Positions 12,689 to 22,970 of a stretch of DNA of 64,000 nt are shown piece by piece. Position 1 is the stretch's first letter. Every line of letters begins with the position of its first letter. Source of the stretch: Microvelia longipes (taxonomy: Eukaryota; Arthropoda; Insecta; Hemiptera; Veliidae); NCBI GenBank assembly GCA_018340805.1, contig JACMZG010001908.1, positions 34,912,445-34,976,444 on the forward strand, given 5' to 3'. The translations under genes and the position numbers were made by a program. Under the pieces are notes generated by a model, which was given only the letters and a program-made list of their open reading frames with translations, made no database searches and was not told the origin of the DNA.

Positions 12689-12717
<29 letters not shown>
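12689..12717. repeat. (TA)n microsatellite
   Basis: A TA run of about 28 bp immediately upstream of the tRNA-like head of the SINE at 12718. Confidence 0.9.
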
Positions 12718-12947
12718 CCCCGTGGCCGAGGTCGTTAAGGCGTTAGTCTTTACACTGACCTTTGACACCCACGGAGGTCTGGGGTTCGCAACCCAGGTTA
12801 AGCTCTTAGTTTATAGAAGATTATTGTTTAGATAAATTATCGCCAACTTTAGAATTCACTTAGAGTGTGACGGATGCTACTACCACCCGAGGTGGTTCCC
12901 GCAGGTGTTATCCCTGATGAGCCGAAAGGCTCTAAACGGGCATTTTT

Positions 12948-12950
<3 letters not shown>
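12718..12950 (+). mobile_element. tRNA-derived SINE (family S1), copy A
   Basis: A tRNA-like head carries box A TGGCCGAGGTCGTTAAGG (12723-12740) and box B GGTTCGCAACC (12783-12793), resembling a Leu/Ser-type tRNA. The body contains CTCTTAGTTTATA and ends with small hairpins: ACCACC-CGA-GGTGGT (12882-12896) and GAGCC-GAAA-GGCTC (12919-12932), followed by TAAACGGGCAT. Related copies are at 21451-21604 (no head) and 61268-61462 (minus strand, with head). The copy lies between two TA tracts. RNA polymerase III transcription from the head is inferred from the boxes. Confidence 0.8.

Positions 12951-13006
<56 letters not shown>
12950..13006. repeat. (TA)n microsatellite
   Basis: A TA run of about 56 bp at the 3' end of the SINE copy, possibly grown from its tail. 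Confidence 0.95.
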
Positions 13007-13008
<2 letters not shown>

Positions 13009-13560
13009 CTTCAACTGTCGAATTTTCAGACACATGTCATAACCAAAATGTGAAGGAGGCGTCCCAGGAGTCTAATTTGAACTATTTTACTTCCATAAAA
13101 GTCAAATTTTCGTGTTGTCTACATAATCCATTCACGTTGAGCCTCCACGTGCGCTTAATTTTAACATTCAGTTTTTTACTCTATCTTTAAAGGACATGGT
13201 TTAAAAATTTCTTTTATGTTTTCTCAACGTCATAAACTTTTGTTTGGATATTTTAAAATTTCAAATGACAGAAATAATTTATGTAATGTGCTACTATATT
13301 TAGTATGTCCAATACAGTTCATTCACATACAGGGTTTCATTTACTTTATTTTAGGAGGGCCTGACTTAATCACACCCCTTTTCGAAATAGTGATTTGGGT
13401 TTTAGTATGTGTGGTTTTATTAGAAAACAAATATGGAATACCACTTCATCGGGATTACATATTTTAAAGAGACAATAGGTCGTGAGATATATCTCGAGAA
13501 CTATGACAATTAACTTCAAAAACTTCAGAATTTAAAAAGGTTTTATTACAGCAACTTGAA
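13007..13560. other. Non-coding sequence with one 83-codon chance ORF
   Basis: A plus-strand ORF at 13216-13467 is Leu/Ile/Phe-rich, as expected of AT-rich noise. It has no recognised domain. Confidence 0.4.
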
Positions 13561-13617
13561 GAAGCAATTGAAGAATCAGCTACAATCGATACTTGCTGTT
13601 GGATATAAATATCCCTG

Positions 13618-13649
13618 GACAGGTTTCGGCATAACGTCATCATCAGCAG
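13618..13649 (-). ncRNA. Hammerhead-ribozyme-like motif, left arm
   Basis: On the minus strand CTGATGA (13640-13646) is followed by a short stem-loop region, GAAAC (13623-13627) and a GTC cleavage-type triplet (13618-13620). CTG before the core can pair with CAG after GTC as stem I. Stem II is weaker here than in the right-arm copy. The segment between GAAAC and GTC is minimal. Confidence 0.35.
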
Positions 13650-13906
13650 TAAGGGCAACACTCGTACTCTTAAGTAATAAGGTATACTAGTGGATAACTT
13701 CTAGTCTCAATGAGCACGACGAGCCCTCTGAAGATGATCTTAAAGATGATTGTAAGATGATTGTTCTTATTATAAGGCCAGCCTCACATATTTATATTTT
13801 GTAAATAAAGTGTTTATATATATTTTCAGAGGGCTCGTCGTACTGATTGGGACTAGAAGTTATTAACTGATATACTTTATTTGTTGAGAGCTCGAGTGTT
13901 GCCCCG

Positions 13907-13943
13907 CCTGCTGATGATGGCGTTATGCCGAAACCGGTCCAGG
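13907..13943 (+). ncRNA. Hammerhead-ribozyme-like motif, right arm
   Basis: The order is CCTG, CTGATGA (13911-13917), a GGC/GCC stem with a bulged T, GAAAC (13930-13934), GTC (13937-13939) and CAGG. CCTG and CAGG can form stem I. The stem III region is just ACCGGT, a self-complementary hexamer with no room for a loop. Such a motif could only be active as a dimer, as described for some minimal hammerheads. Activity is not shown. Confidence 0.4.
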
Positions 13944-14003
13944 GATATTTATATTCAACAGCAAATATCGACGGTAGCTGATTCTTCAATTACTTATAGA
14001 ATT

Positions 14004-15774
14004 TGTTGAGAATTTTTAAGTGGCCGCTATTTTGAAAACTTTCTGTAAATAAAAGGAATTGAAAGAAACATTTCCTCTACTGTTGAATACTCTATAAAGA
14101 CAGGGCCAGCGTTTGGTTTTAACAAACCATCCATCAGTGCCTAACCATCAAAGTACATTAAGAAATATTACAAAAAATTAACAACAGCCAGTTGCCACAA
14201 TAAATATAAACAATCAGCTAAAAAGCAATGTTCATAGGAAAATAAATAAATATTTATACATAAATAAAATATAAATAAATAAATAATTAAAATAAAATAA
14301 ATAAAAACAAATTAATTATAGATAAATAAAATAACAATTCTGAAAAACGTTAGTTTCTGAGAATAAAAATACATGGAAATTGGAAATTTTAAGCAGTTAC
14401 TAACTCCACACATACGTCTATACCCAGACACTCATAATTTAGTTTGACATGTCCTAAAACGTATAAGTTTGATTTTAATAAAATGTATCCCATAATTTTG
14501 CTGTCCCATAGCAGAAAAGGATGACTCCCCGAAAAAATTAACTCATTGATAAACACTAAACAATTTAGCTATTAGTTATTAAACCCCATTGAAATTTGTA
14601 AATTCATTTGTCTGGATCTGGAATTTCATTGGCCAACAGTAGGCACAATACTCGCACCTGTTATATCTTGCTACCAGAAAATCAATACCATATTAACCAT
14701 AAGACAACTTTAGTAGTTTACATAAAAAATTACAAATAACGCTTCAGGTTTAATAATTTATTATTAATATTCCAAAAACTAATTAATTTCTAAAAAGTCA
14801 ATACGTACTCACAGGTTACTTTCGTTACAAACCTCATTTAGATTAATAAATATGAATGGCACAATAGATTCGTCACTATTTTTGTCCACTAGAGGGAGAT
14901 AGGGGTTAAAATAGATGGAACTATAACCTAGGATTCTAGCCAAATAGTTAGTTAAGTTAGATCCTGGTCGGATCTAACTTGTTTAAGGGATTTTCACGCG
15001 AGATTGAAATGTGCTGTTCGTTCATCCGGTGGTTCCTTGATAGCGCTGTATGTACTTGATTCCTAATTTTATATTTTTCTGTGTTACCTATACACACAGA
15101 AAAATGTGTTCAGTAGAAACTGCGTTCAGCAGTTTCAATTGCAAAATAATAGACAATCGAACTATTAGTTTCCCTTAATCTAGTGAGTGAAAAAATAGTA
15201 GTTATAAGTGTTATATATTAACTTAAAAGGTTCAAGAAATGAAAAGGTTATTTTGATTCAGCAAATTTTATAAAAAATTCCCGATTCATAAATTCAAGTA
15301 ATCTCAAAAAAATTTCATAAATTTTTGAGAAAGCGAGGTCAGAGAAATGTATCTGAATTTTCATTGGTAGAGGAGATAGAGCTGAGGAATATTCTATTGG
15401 CGGGGGCGTGGGATAGAGCCTCATGCGCACCGCTCGCACCCCTCCCATGTAGTATTGATTTTCTTTTTTAATTAAGCTCAAAGAAATTTAAAGAATGTAA
15501 GCGTCCTTAAAATGTACTATAATCTAAAACTCTAAACATAAGTTTTTAATTCTAAAAAAAAATAAAATTATTCTACTGAACTACCTTATAAAAAACATAA
15601 GTATTTTGATTCCATCTAGTTGAAATTTATTATATAATTTATTTATGCTTTGCACTTTACTAAAAATTGTATCAGCTTTTAGAGTAAAACTATATGGGTT
15701 CCTAATTTCTCATTATTCTCCAAAACTAACATAACAATAAAATAATAATTAACATGATCAAAATAATTGGGGTT
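14004..15774. other. AT-rich non-coding sequence
   Basis: No gene was seen. It contains a few small hairpins, such as AAGTTAGATCC-TGGTC-GGATCTAACTT near 14954-14980, and a CCACTAGAGGGAG motif at 14886-14898. Confidence 0.4.
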
Positions 15775-15885
15775 TTCGCTTTTCCTCATTTATACCGTAG
15801 GGATATAGGAAAAGTGTTTGCAAAAAAATCCGAAACCGGGATGTAACCGAAATTATCCGTTTTTGGTGTTTGTAAGACCTGAGAT
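15775..15885 (+). repeat. Dispersed repeat R3, copy 1
   Basis: This matches 30640-30750 in reverse complement: TTTATACCGTAGG, ATATAGGAAAAGT and ACCGAAATTATCC occur in the same order. The class is unknown. Confidence 0.7.
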
Positions 15886-15939
15886 GTTTTCACAAAGTTG
15901 TCTGTCTGTATGTGTCTGTGCGTCTTTTATCATCATGGC

Positions 15940-16642
15940 CAGTGGCGGCGATAAGCATGATGCCCTGCCGGGGCATAGACAACTAAAATGATGCCCCCTA
16001 TTCAATCAGTTTAACCACCCCCTTCACTTCTTTGAGGGGGCGGGCGTTTTTTTGCCCTTCTAAGAAAAAACATAAAACATCCCTCTCACTGTGGATGGGC
16101 TCATCTGATGCTTTTTCGCCTTCCATGGTTTTCTTTTTCCTTACCCTTTCTAAGGCAAAACTCATCCACGCACTGACACTCTCTAGCTACTTTTTTAGCC
16201 TAGCAAATAAATTTAGAAACACCTTCTTGTCTGATTTTCTCCATTTTTGGGCAGTTTATTGCAGTAATTGTTTTGCCATTTCCAGGTCGCAGTTTTTATT
16301 TTGCGAATACTTGCTCGTAATAATTATTTCTTTTAAAATAGGGGGTCAGACCGAAACAGACCCGATCTAACACGAATCTATTGCACTTATACACTTTCTG
16401 ACTCTCTTCAACACTAATTGTATCAAATCTTTTCTTTTCAGTTTCATTTATCAACGAGTTATTAAATACTTAACTGCTCGTTTTTATGTAAAATAACTTA
16501 AGTGCGGATTATGGATATTATAAATTGTTTTCTTATGTGGGGAGGGGGGGGTGAAATTTTCGTTATGATGCCCCCCGTCGACGTTGATGCCCCAAACTGC
16601 CGGGGCGGCGCCCCGGCTGCCCCGACGTTATCGCCGCCACTG
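15940..16642. mobile_element. hAT-like non-autonomous DNA transposon, 703 bp
   Basis: The left end CAGTGGCGGCGATAA and the right end TTATCGCCGCCACTG are perfect 15-bp terminal inverted repeats. They are flanked by an exact 8-bp direct repeat, ATCATGGC, at 15932-15939 and 16643-16650. An 8-bp target duplication and CAG-type ends are hallmarks of the hAT superfamily. Subterminal regions are GC-rich, with repeated GATGCCC blocks. The interior is AT-rich with a 112-codon plus-strand ORF that shows no transposase features, so the copy depends on transposase from elsewhere. Perfect target duplications suggest a fairly recent insertion. Confidence 0.93.
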
Positions 16643-16650
16643 ATCATGGC

Positions 16651-17839
16651 TCAGTGTATTTATGCAAGAAAAATGAAACATTGTACAAAAATCAATCTAC
16701 CGCTGTAGTTGTGCTATTCGTAAAATAATTTTTCTATATCATCATTGACCCAGTAAAAGCGGAAAAATTATGCGTACGAATTGAGATTTAGAACGCATGT
16801 GGCCATGCATAAGAAATATGGACCAAGTTTCATCTCATTATCAGCATTAGTTTATCGAGTGACTTGTGTACGTTTTATATGATTTGTGTACGTTAAATAA
16901 ATAGATTAAGAATTAAACGTTAAATAAAGGTTTAACATTACGTTAAATAAACCTTTAACGCTACGTTAAATAATTACGTTAAAGAATTTGATAAAAAATC
17001 TCATTCTTAAATTGTTTTTGCTTAAATTATTTTATTTTATACTGCGTTTACACAGGTACTTTAAAATTTACTTGTAGTAAAAAGTTGTGCAGAAATTGTA
17101 TCAAGGTAACAATGGTTAAAATTAGTTTAAACTATGGACCTGATATCGAGTCAAGCGATATCGAGACAAGCCAGAAAAATGTGTCGAGTCAGAAAATGTG
17201 TTGAGTTTTGAGCAAATGTAAACTTTAAATAGTTCAAGGCATAAGTAAAGGAAAAATCGGGTACGGTAAATAACTTTGAACTTTTTACTTAAGCGTGCCA
17301 AATTTCAATTAATTTGGTTAATTTTTTAAATTAATTTAAACTATTAAAAAAACATACACACATATTATTGACTAAAATGGCATAAAAATATCTCCGTTGT
17401 TCAGTCTTATATAGAACTACATTCTTACTTAATTTCAAGGTGATACTAACAATTTATAAAATATTTGCACAATAATGAGGGATAATACAGACATAAAAAT
17501 ATTTTCCCGGAAAATCCTAACTAGACCTAATGATTGATTCAAGTCTCTAGCATAATTACACAAGGTACTACATGATAACTGACTCACACCCACACATAAA
17601 AACTTGGTGAAAACCACTCAAGAGATCTTATAACCCCAATAATTAATAATTTAGTTGATATCGGTTTCGGATTTTTAATGCGAACCTTTTACTCCTTAAC
17701 TGGGAAACAAATGAGGAAAAATAAATTATTCTTTTGGCATCAAACGCAATTGGTATTGTCATGTAAACAGAGTATGGACCTAACTTCAAGCGAGAACGAA
17801 ATAAGTTCTTTATAATAAAAAACAAAAGAGAAGCGAAAA
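16651..17839. other. AT-rich non-coding sequence
   Basis: A short irregular repetition of ACGTTAAATAAA lies near 16890-16985. Nothing else was recognised. Confidence 0.4.
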
Positions 17840-17990
17840 ATCGGGTACAGACAACCCCGGAACTTTTCCTCCCTGCTCCGGATAGGATGACATCGATCCT
17901 AACTTCGGGCTCAGAAAGTAAATATATTCTTATTATTCCCAGCGTTAATCCATCTAGGCATTAAAATCGCTCTATACTGCTTAACTTTTT
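17840..17990 (+). repeat. Dispersed repeat R4, copy 1
   Basis: This aligns with 22560-22780: TCGGGTAC, GGAACTTTTCCTC or AGAAGTTTTCCTC, a TCGGAT block, and TCCCAGCGNTNATCCA then GCTTAACTTT. The second copy runs into a TA palindrome and this one does not. Confidence 0.65.
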
Positions 17991-18659
17991 GATCCAACAA
18001 AAACCGAAAAAAAAGTATTCATAAACTAACTCATTTGACAAAAAACAAAATAAAATATATTGAAAGGAGTGGAAAACACAAAAGGGATAAAATGAAAAAA
18101 CTGAAGACAATATAATCATATCTCATCTCAAGTAGAAAAAACTAAAGCTTTTTACTTGATTGAATTGTACAGTCAATCAGGTATAATATGGACATTGAAA
18201 AAACATATCTTGTCGTGACCGTGCATGTATGATATTCATGCACAAACACACACATCTAAAACATGCATGCTCGTCTCCAGAGAATATTCTATAAAAATAT
18301 ATTGGTAAAATAAAAAATAAGTAGGGTAGGTTTTTCTTTCACCTAGATTATAAACTTTTCACGAAAATAGGAAAAGAACTAGAGTCAATTTATTATAAAA
18401 AATAAAATAATATTAGAATTTAAGGGCAATAAAAATTTACACTTGTAGAAGTGGTAGAAAAATTTACACTAATGATGACGTCATAGTCAAATATATTGCT
18501 GTTTTAAAGTAATTAATGTACTTAATTTTGATGACAAACAAAATGATAAAAGAGTATTTGAAGAGCGAAGAGACAAAACGAAAGTAACAAATATACATTA
18601 ACACATAGGGTCAGCTACCAATGAGTATGAAAATGGAGAAGATAAAGGATATTAAAACA

Positions 18660-18860
18660 AAAACTGACAAATGAATACAAAGTTGCAGACGGTAATAAAA
18701 GCTGGACTCAGAACCACGGATTTGTGACCTGGAGTGAAGGGTTAAAGGATCCTTTTAGCAAGGTTGTAAAAGACTTTTGCTGTCGAGTGGGGCTACAACA
18801 CTCACAGCTTCGAAGACTGGAAGTCTGTAACGGTTAACTATTGAAGATCCTGGAAGACTA
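18660..18860 (+). repeat. Dispersed repeat R5, copy 1
   Basis: It resembles 56030-56150: AATGAATACAAAGTTGCAGACG against AATGAATGCAAAGCTGCAGACG, then GATCCTTTTAGCAAGGTTG against GATACTTTCAGTAAGGTTG. Both are decayed; class unknown. Confidence 0.45.
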
Positions 18861-19970
18861 GACAGACTATTGTAGAAAAAGTTATAGACGTATGTTCAAA
18901 CACTGGATTAAAGTGTTGGATTTAAAAACTTATTAGATGCAGGCGTAGAAGACGAATTTTTTTAGTTTCTTTGGTATTATTTTTGTTATATGTTATGACA
19001 TATTGTTGGTATTATGCCTTTATATGTTATGAACTTCTTTCGCAACCACAAATAACCACCAACAACCAATAGTAACCACTAATAACCCGAAAATACATGC
19101 TAAAGCATTTAATGCTATGGTTGTTATTATTGCTAATTGATGCTTAGTATTGCTTATAATGGTTGTTTATCACCATGTTAACAAAGAGACTCTAACTAAA
19201 ACTAAAAAAATAGGGGGGAGGGGAATCCTAGCAATTACCAAATTACCTAATCACCAATCAAGATTTTGACATATAAGTATTATAAAAAATAAACTGTGAT
19301 ATTTAAATAAAATAAAGATAATATAGTTTAAACCCCCTTAGCTAATTAGCATAGCCTAAAATGCAATGCATTTCTGAAGTCCATGTTTAGTATTTTAAAA
19401 TCGGTAAGGTGTTAATATTAAACTCTTATACTTAAAAATAAATATTAAATAATACAATTTGCACATAAAATTTACATTGAATAGATAATTAAAATTAAAA
19501 TATTGAGATAATCAACTTACATTTTTCACTTCAAGTAACTCGAGCTGAAACAAACAAAAAATAACATTTGAAATAAGTTTATAAAGATTAATATATTTTA
19601 AAAGGTTTTATAACTAATAACCTGAAAGTAAACCGAGAAACAAACCCTAAAGCACCTAAAAAATTACTCTTGATACAAAATAAAATAAATACTAAGTACG
19701 GCTACAGTAAATTTTAAATTCCTGCAGTACATAAATTTAATTATAAAATATAAATAACGAAAGCAAAAAGGGAGGGAGGGGTTTAAGAAAGATATAGACA
19801 TAATTTCGTGTAGTTTAAAACAAATTTAAAACTAAAATTTAATAATTTTTATTCTTTACACCTTTCTTAATGATAGAAAGATATAGTTTATTATATCTTT
19901 TTAAAATTCGCCAAAATAATATTTCGTAATTTTAATTAGTGTTGAGTGATCCTCCTATTTATCTGGAATA
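18861..19970. other. AT-rich non-coding sequence
   Basis: No gene or repeat was recognised. Confidence 0.4.
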
Positions 19971-20061
19971 AGCTATTTGTAAATTAAAAATTAATAAATA
20001 AAATACAGCTGTCCACAAAGAAGAAGATAATAAATAGAATAAATATTGCCCAAGGTTTTAA
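19971..20061 (+). repeat. Inverted duplication, left arm
   Basis: About 90 bp is repeated in reverse complement at 21071-21155, with a few substitutions and a small gap. Landmarks are ATACAGCTGTCCACAAAG and AAGAAGATAATAAATAG. The right arm begins one base after the TA tract at 20939-21070. Confidence 0.85.
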
Positions 20062-20938
20062 TTGAAATTGTTTTAGTCGAATTTAAATCGTTAAGACACC
20101 TGGATTTTATCAGTTACACATTAGTAATATCAATTTCAGATAAGTAAACAAGTCAAGAGTCAAGTGTGGAGTTAAGATAAAATTAGAATAAAATTTAAGA
20201 ACAAATCGGTACTTGAAGAAGCAACTGAAATAAAGTGGACACTTAACTCAAGTCTCTATCAAAAATAAAATAAATCTATTTGGTAACGATACCGATAATT
20301 ATTAATGAAATGATCATGCTTTTCGTGAATGGAACCGGAATTATAAATCCCTTTGTTCTGTAAGTGTAATTTACAGAAATGTATCATTATTTCGGGTGAG
20401 AATAATTAATATAACTGAAGAGGCCTACAATACTGTAAGATACGTAAGCAATTCACCCCTCGAGCCATAATAAAAGAATCCTAGCAAAGGAATCAAATGC
20501 AATTATCCTAGCAATATGGGAAATGCAATTATTGTGCTCAATGCCCCGCCTTGGATCTACAATGTGATCGGAATTTATATGATTATTTATTTGTTTACAT
20601 ACTTGGGGTTACTATCTTACAAAGTTTCTTAATTGTCAAAATTTTAAAATGAAATGAAAAAAAACTTGATTATATATTATTACACAGACTGCATAACATA
20701 AATAACAAACTTGATTAAAAATAAAAACAAAAACATTACATGACGAACACTAAACATTTTGGGTGGAAAAAATTCTAAGTTATATGCTCGTTAACATCAT
20801 AGTAGGCATTCATCTCCAGCAACAAGGTTTTAATGCTTTTTAGCGAATTTTCAAAGAGCATAGCAAAGAGCTTATGAGGTTGGGGTCATAGAGAGAGAGG
20901 TAGATTTTTTAAAGGGGGAGGGCTTCCTAACCAAGAAA
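20062..20938. other. AT-rich non-coding sequence between inverted arms
   Basis: No gene was seen. Near 20846 there is an AGCGAATTTTCA followed by a CTTATGAGGTTGGGGTCAT block that recurs in part near 29225-29275. Confidence 0.4.
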
Positions 20939-21155
<217 letters not shown>

Positions 21156-21450
21156 ACTAAGTTTCATTTCGATCCAAGAAAGTGTTCTAAATTTATCCTG
21201 TCACATAGAAACGTCTATGTGACACTGGAAATGTTTTGACTGGAAATTCAACTATTAAAGCTGGTAATTTATAGAAACACTTGATTTCATTAAAATTTAG
21301 GGACTTATGTTATTTGTTGAGCCAACAAGTATAGGAATATTGATGTTAGCAATATTTATAGTGCCATAATTGTAGTTCTTAATATAATTAAAAAATATAT
21401 AAGTGAAAAAGATGTTTTTTTCATGTTAGTTTGTATTACTTTAAAATATG

Positions 21451-21604
21451 CACTCTTAGTTTATATGAGATTATTGTTCGAATCAACCATTGCCATCTTT
21501 AGGATACACTCAGAGCAAAACGGTTGCCACTAACGCCTTAGGTTGTTCCCGCATGGTTGAAACCTTTTGAGCCGAAAGGCTCTAAACTGGCATTATTATT
21601 ATTA
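21451..21604 (+). mobile_element. SINE family S1, copy B (head missing)
   Basis: It aligns with the body of copy A from CTCTTAGTTTATA through GAGCCGAAAGGCTC (21569-21582) and TAAACTGGCAT, and lacks the tRNA-like head. A GGTT-GA-AACC hairpin (21555-21564) replaces the corresponding stem of copy A. Confidence 0.75.
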
Positions 21605-22555
21605 GTATAAAGAATTCATATTGAAATTCTTAATTTAACAAAATAAAAGTTTTAAATGAATTTACTATTAAAATTAAATTGCTCTTATAAAATCAATAAA
21701 AATCCATACTATACGTAGTTTTTTTGGCATCTATCCCTTAAGAAACTAATTTAAAAGTATTATAATTTAAAAAAAATATTGTTTTAACCAAACCATTTTG
21801 CACAATCTAGGGCATAATGGGAAATCTAGCAACATTTCCTATATTGCCCTCTCTAGTTGTACATTGTTCACAAAGCCCGCTTTCCCAAATTGCCCGCGAG
21901 ATATACAAGCGTAATGCATAACATGTAAATACTATAAGCTAACAATGCATTATAGTTCAGAAATGACAACCTCTTTAGGGCATCGTTATACAAATCATAT
22001 TAGTAAAAGGCTATACCCAAAGTAAAGAACGATATTTTTTACTATCCTAAATCTCACTCCTATAAAAATAAAAACAAATTTCTAAAAATAGATAAATTTT
22101 AGGCAAAATATCGCTATATGAACTTTATAAGGTTATCTTACAAGAAACCTATCCAAACATAAATAGAAAGTTAGATAGGGTCGTACAAGTTAAAAAGGAA
22201 AGGTTAACTTTAAAATTTCGCTTCACGCTTTAAACATTACACTAGTCAAGTCTGGAATAAAACTTATGATTTTATCGCATTAAGTATTAGGTTTTAATTT
22301 GAAAGGTCTAGTATTGTATTTGATTATCATAATAATCAAATACTATCCCCACTGCCCAAAATAAATACCAATAAGCAACATTCATGGAGGAAATTCACAT
22401 TAAAATTATGATTGATGAGGTATGAGGTTATATATTTAAGAAACTAAGTTATGTGTGATTGTTCATTGCTAATATTTGAACTAACCGCTTTCAACCTGCA
22501 GTTGAAAACTATTCAAACTGTAGTTTAAAAGTATTAGAAACCACAAACTTATTAA
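21605..22555. other. AT-rich non-coding sequence with a small hairpin
   Basis: A perfect 12-bp-arm hairpin GTATTTGATTAT-CATA-ATAATCAAATAC lies at 22316-22343. No gene was seen. Confidence 0.5.
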
Positions 22556-22559
22556 AGAA

Positions 22560-22737
22560 GTCGGGTACGGGGTACCTCAGAAGTTTTCCTCGCCGCATCG
22601 GATTTGCTACACTCATCCTCTCCACTTTGGACTCCACTCCACTGTGGCAAGAAGTGTTGTATGCTACAACACTTCTTCGGACACACTTCGATCGTCCTCA
22701 GATAGTAATTACATTAATTTTACTCCCAGCGATTATC
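22560..22737 (+). repeat. Dispersed repeat R4, copy 2
   Basis: This is the counterpart of 17840-17990. The homology continues into the left arm of the palindrome at 22738. Confidence 0.6.
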
Positions 22738-22777
22738 CAGGCTCGATGCAGCTTAACTTTCATGATCTACCGAAAAT

Positions 22778-22825
<48 letters not shown>

Positions 22826-22885
22826 TAATATATAATATATATATTGATTTCGTTAGATCATGAAAGTTAAGCTGCATCGAGCCTG
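22738..22885. repeat. Palindrome with (TA)n core, ~45-bp arms
   Basis: Left arm 22738-22786 (CAGGCTCGATGCAGCTTAAC...) and right arm 22841-22885 (...AAGCTGCATCGAGCCTG) match in reverse complement except for one substitution and one small gap. Only TA-rich sequence separates them. The left arm is ordinary R4 sequence, so the right arm is the duplicated one. Two short overlapping frames here are by-products. Confidence 0.9.
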
Positions 22886-22905
22886 TATATAATTATATAT
22901 ATATA

Positions 22906-22954
<49 letters not shown>

Positions 22955-22970
22955 ATATATTATATATTTT
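22886..22970. repeat. (TA)n microsatellite, interrupted
   Basis: A second TA-rich run beginning right after the palindrome. Confidence 0.9.

Larger units (their letters stand above)
13562..14003. mobile_element. Inverted-arm repeat with hammerhead-like motifs
   Basis: Two arms of about 170 bp (13562-13737 and 13830-14003) are inverted relatives separated by about 95 bp. Shared blocks include AATTGAAGAATCAGCTAC, TATAAATATCCCTGGAC, GGTTTCGGCATAACG, GGCAACACTCG and GACGAGCCCTCTGAA. Each arm holds the CTGATGA...GAAAC core listed separately. A fragment of the same repeat appears near 32958-33003. Affinity to Penelope-like elements, which are known to carry hammerhead motifs, is an inference; no reverse transcriptase is present. 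Confidence 0.7.

Noticed and set aside
12911..12938. Hammerhead-ribozyme reading of the SINE tail (CTGATGAG, CCGAAAGG, CTAAAC)
   Set aside because: The GAAAC half of the core is absent (TAAAC instead), and the CTGATGA part is not kept in copies B and C. A simple GNRA-capped hairpin explains it better.
16032..16370. 112-codon ORF inside the hAT-like element as a transposase
   Set aside because: It lacks any recognisable transposase motif, and its Phe/Ser/Leu-rich composition fits AT-rich noise.
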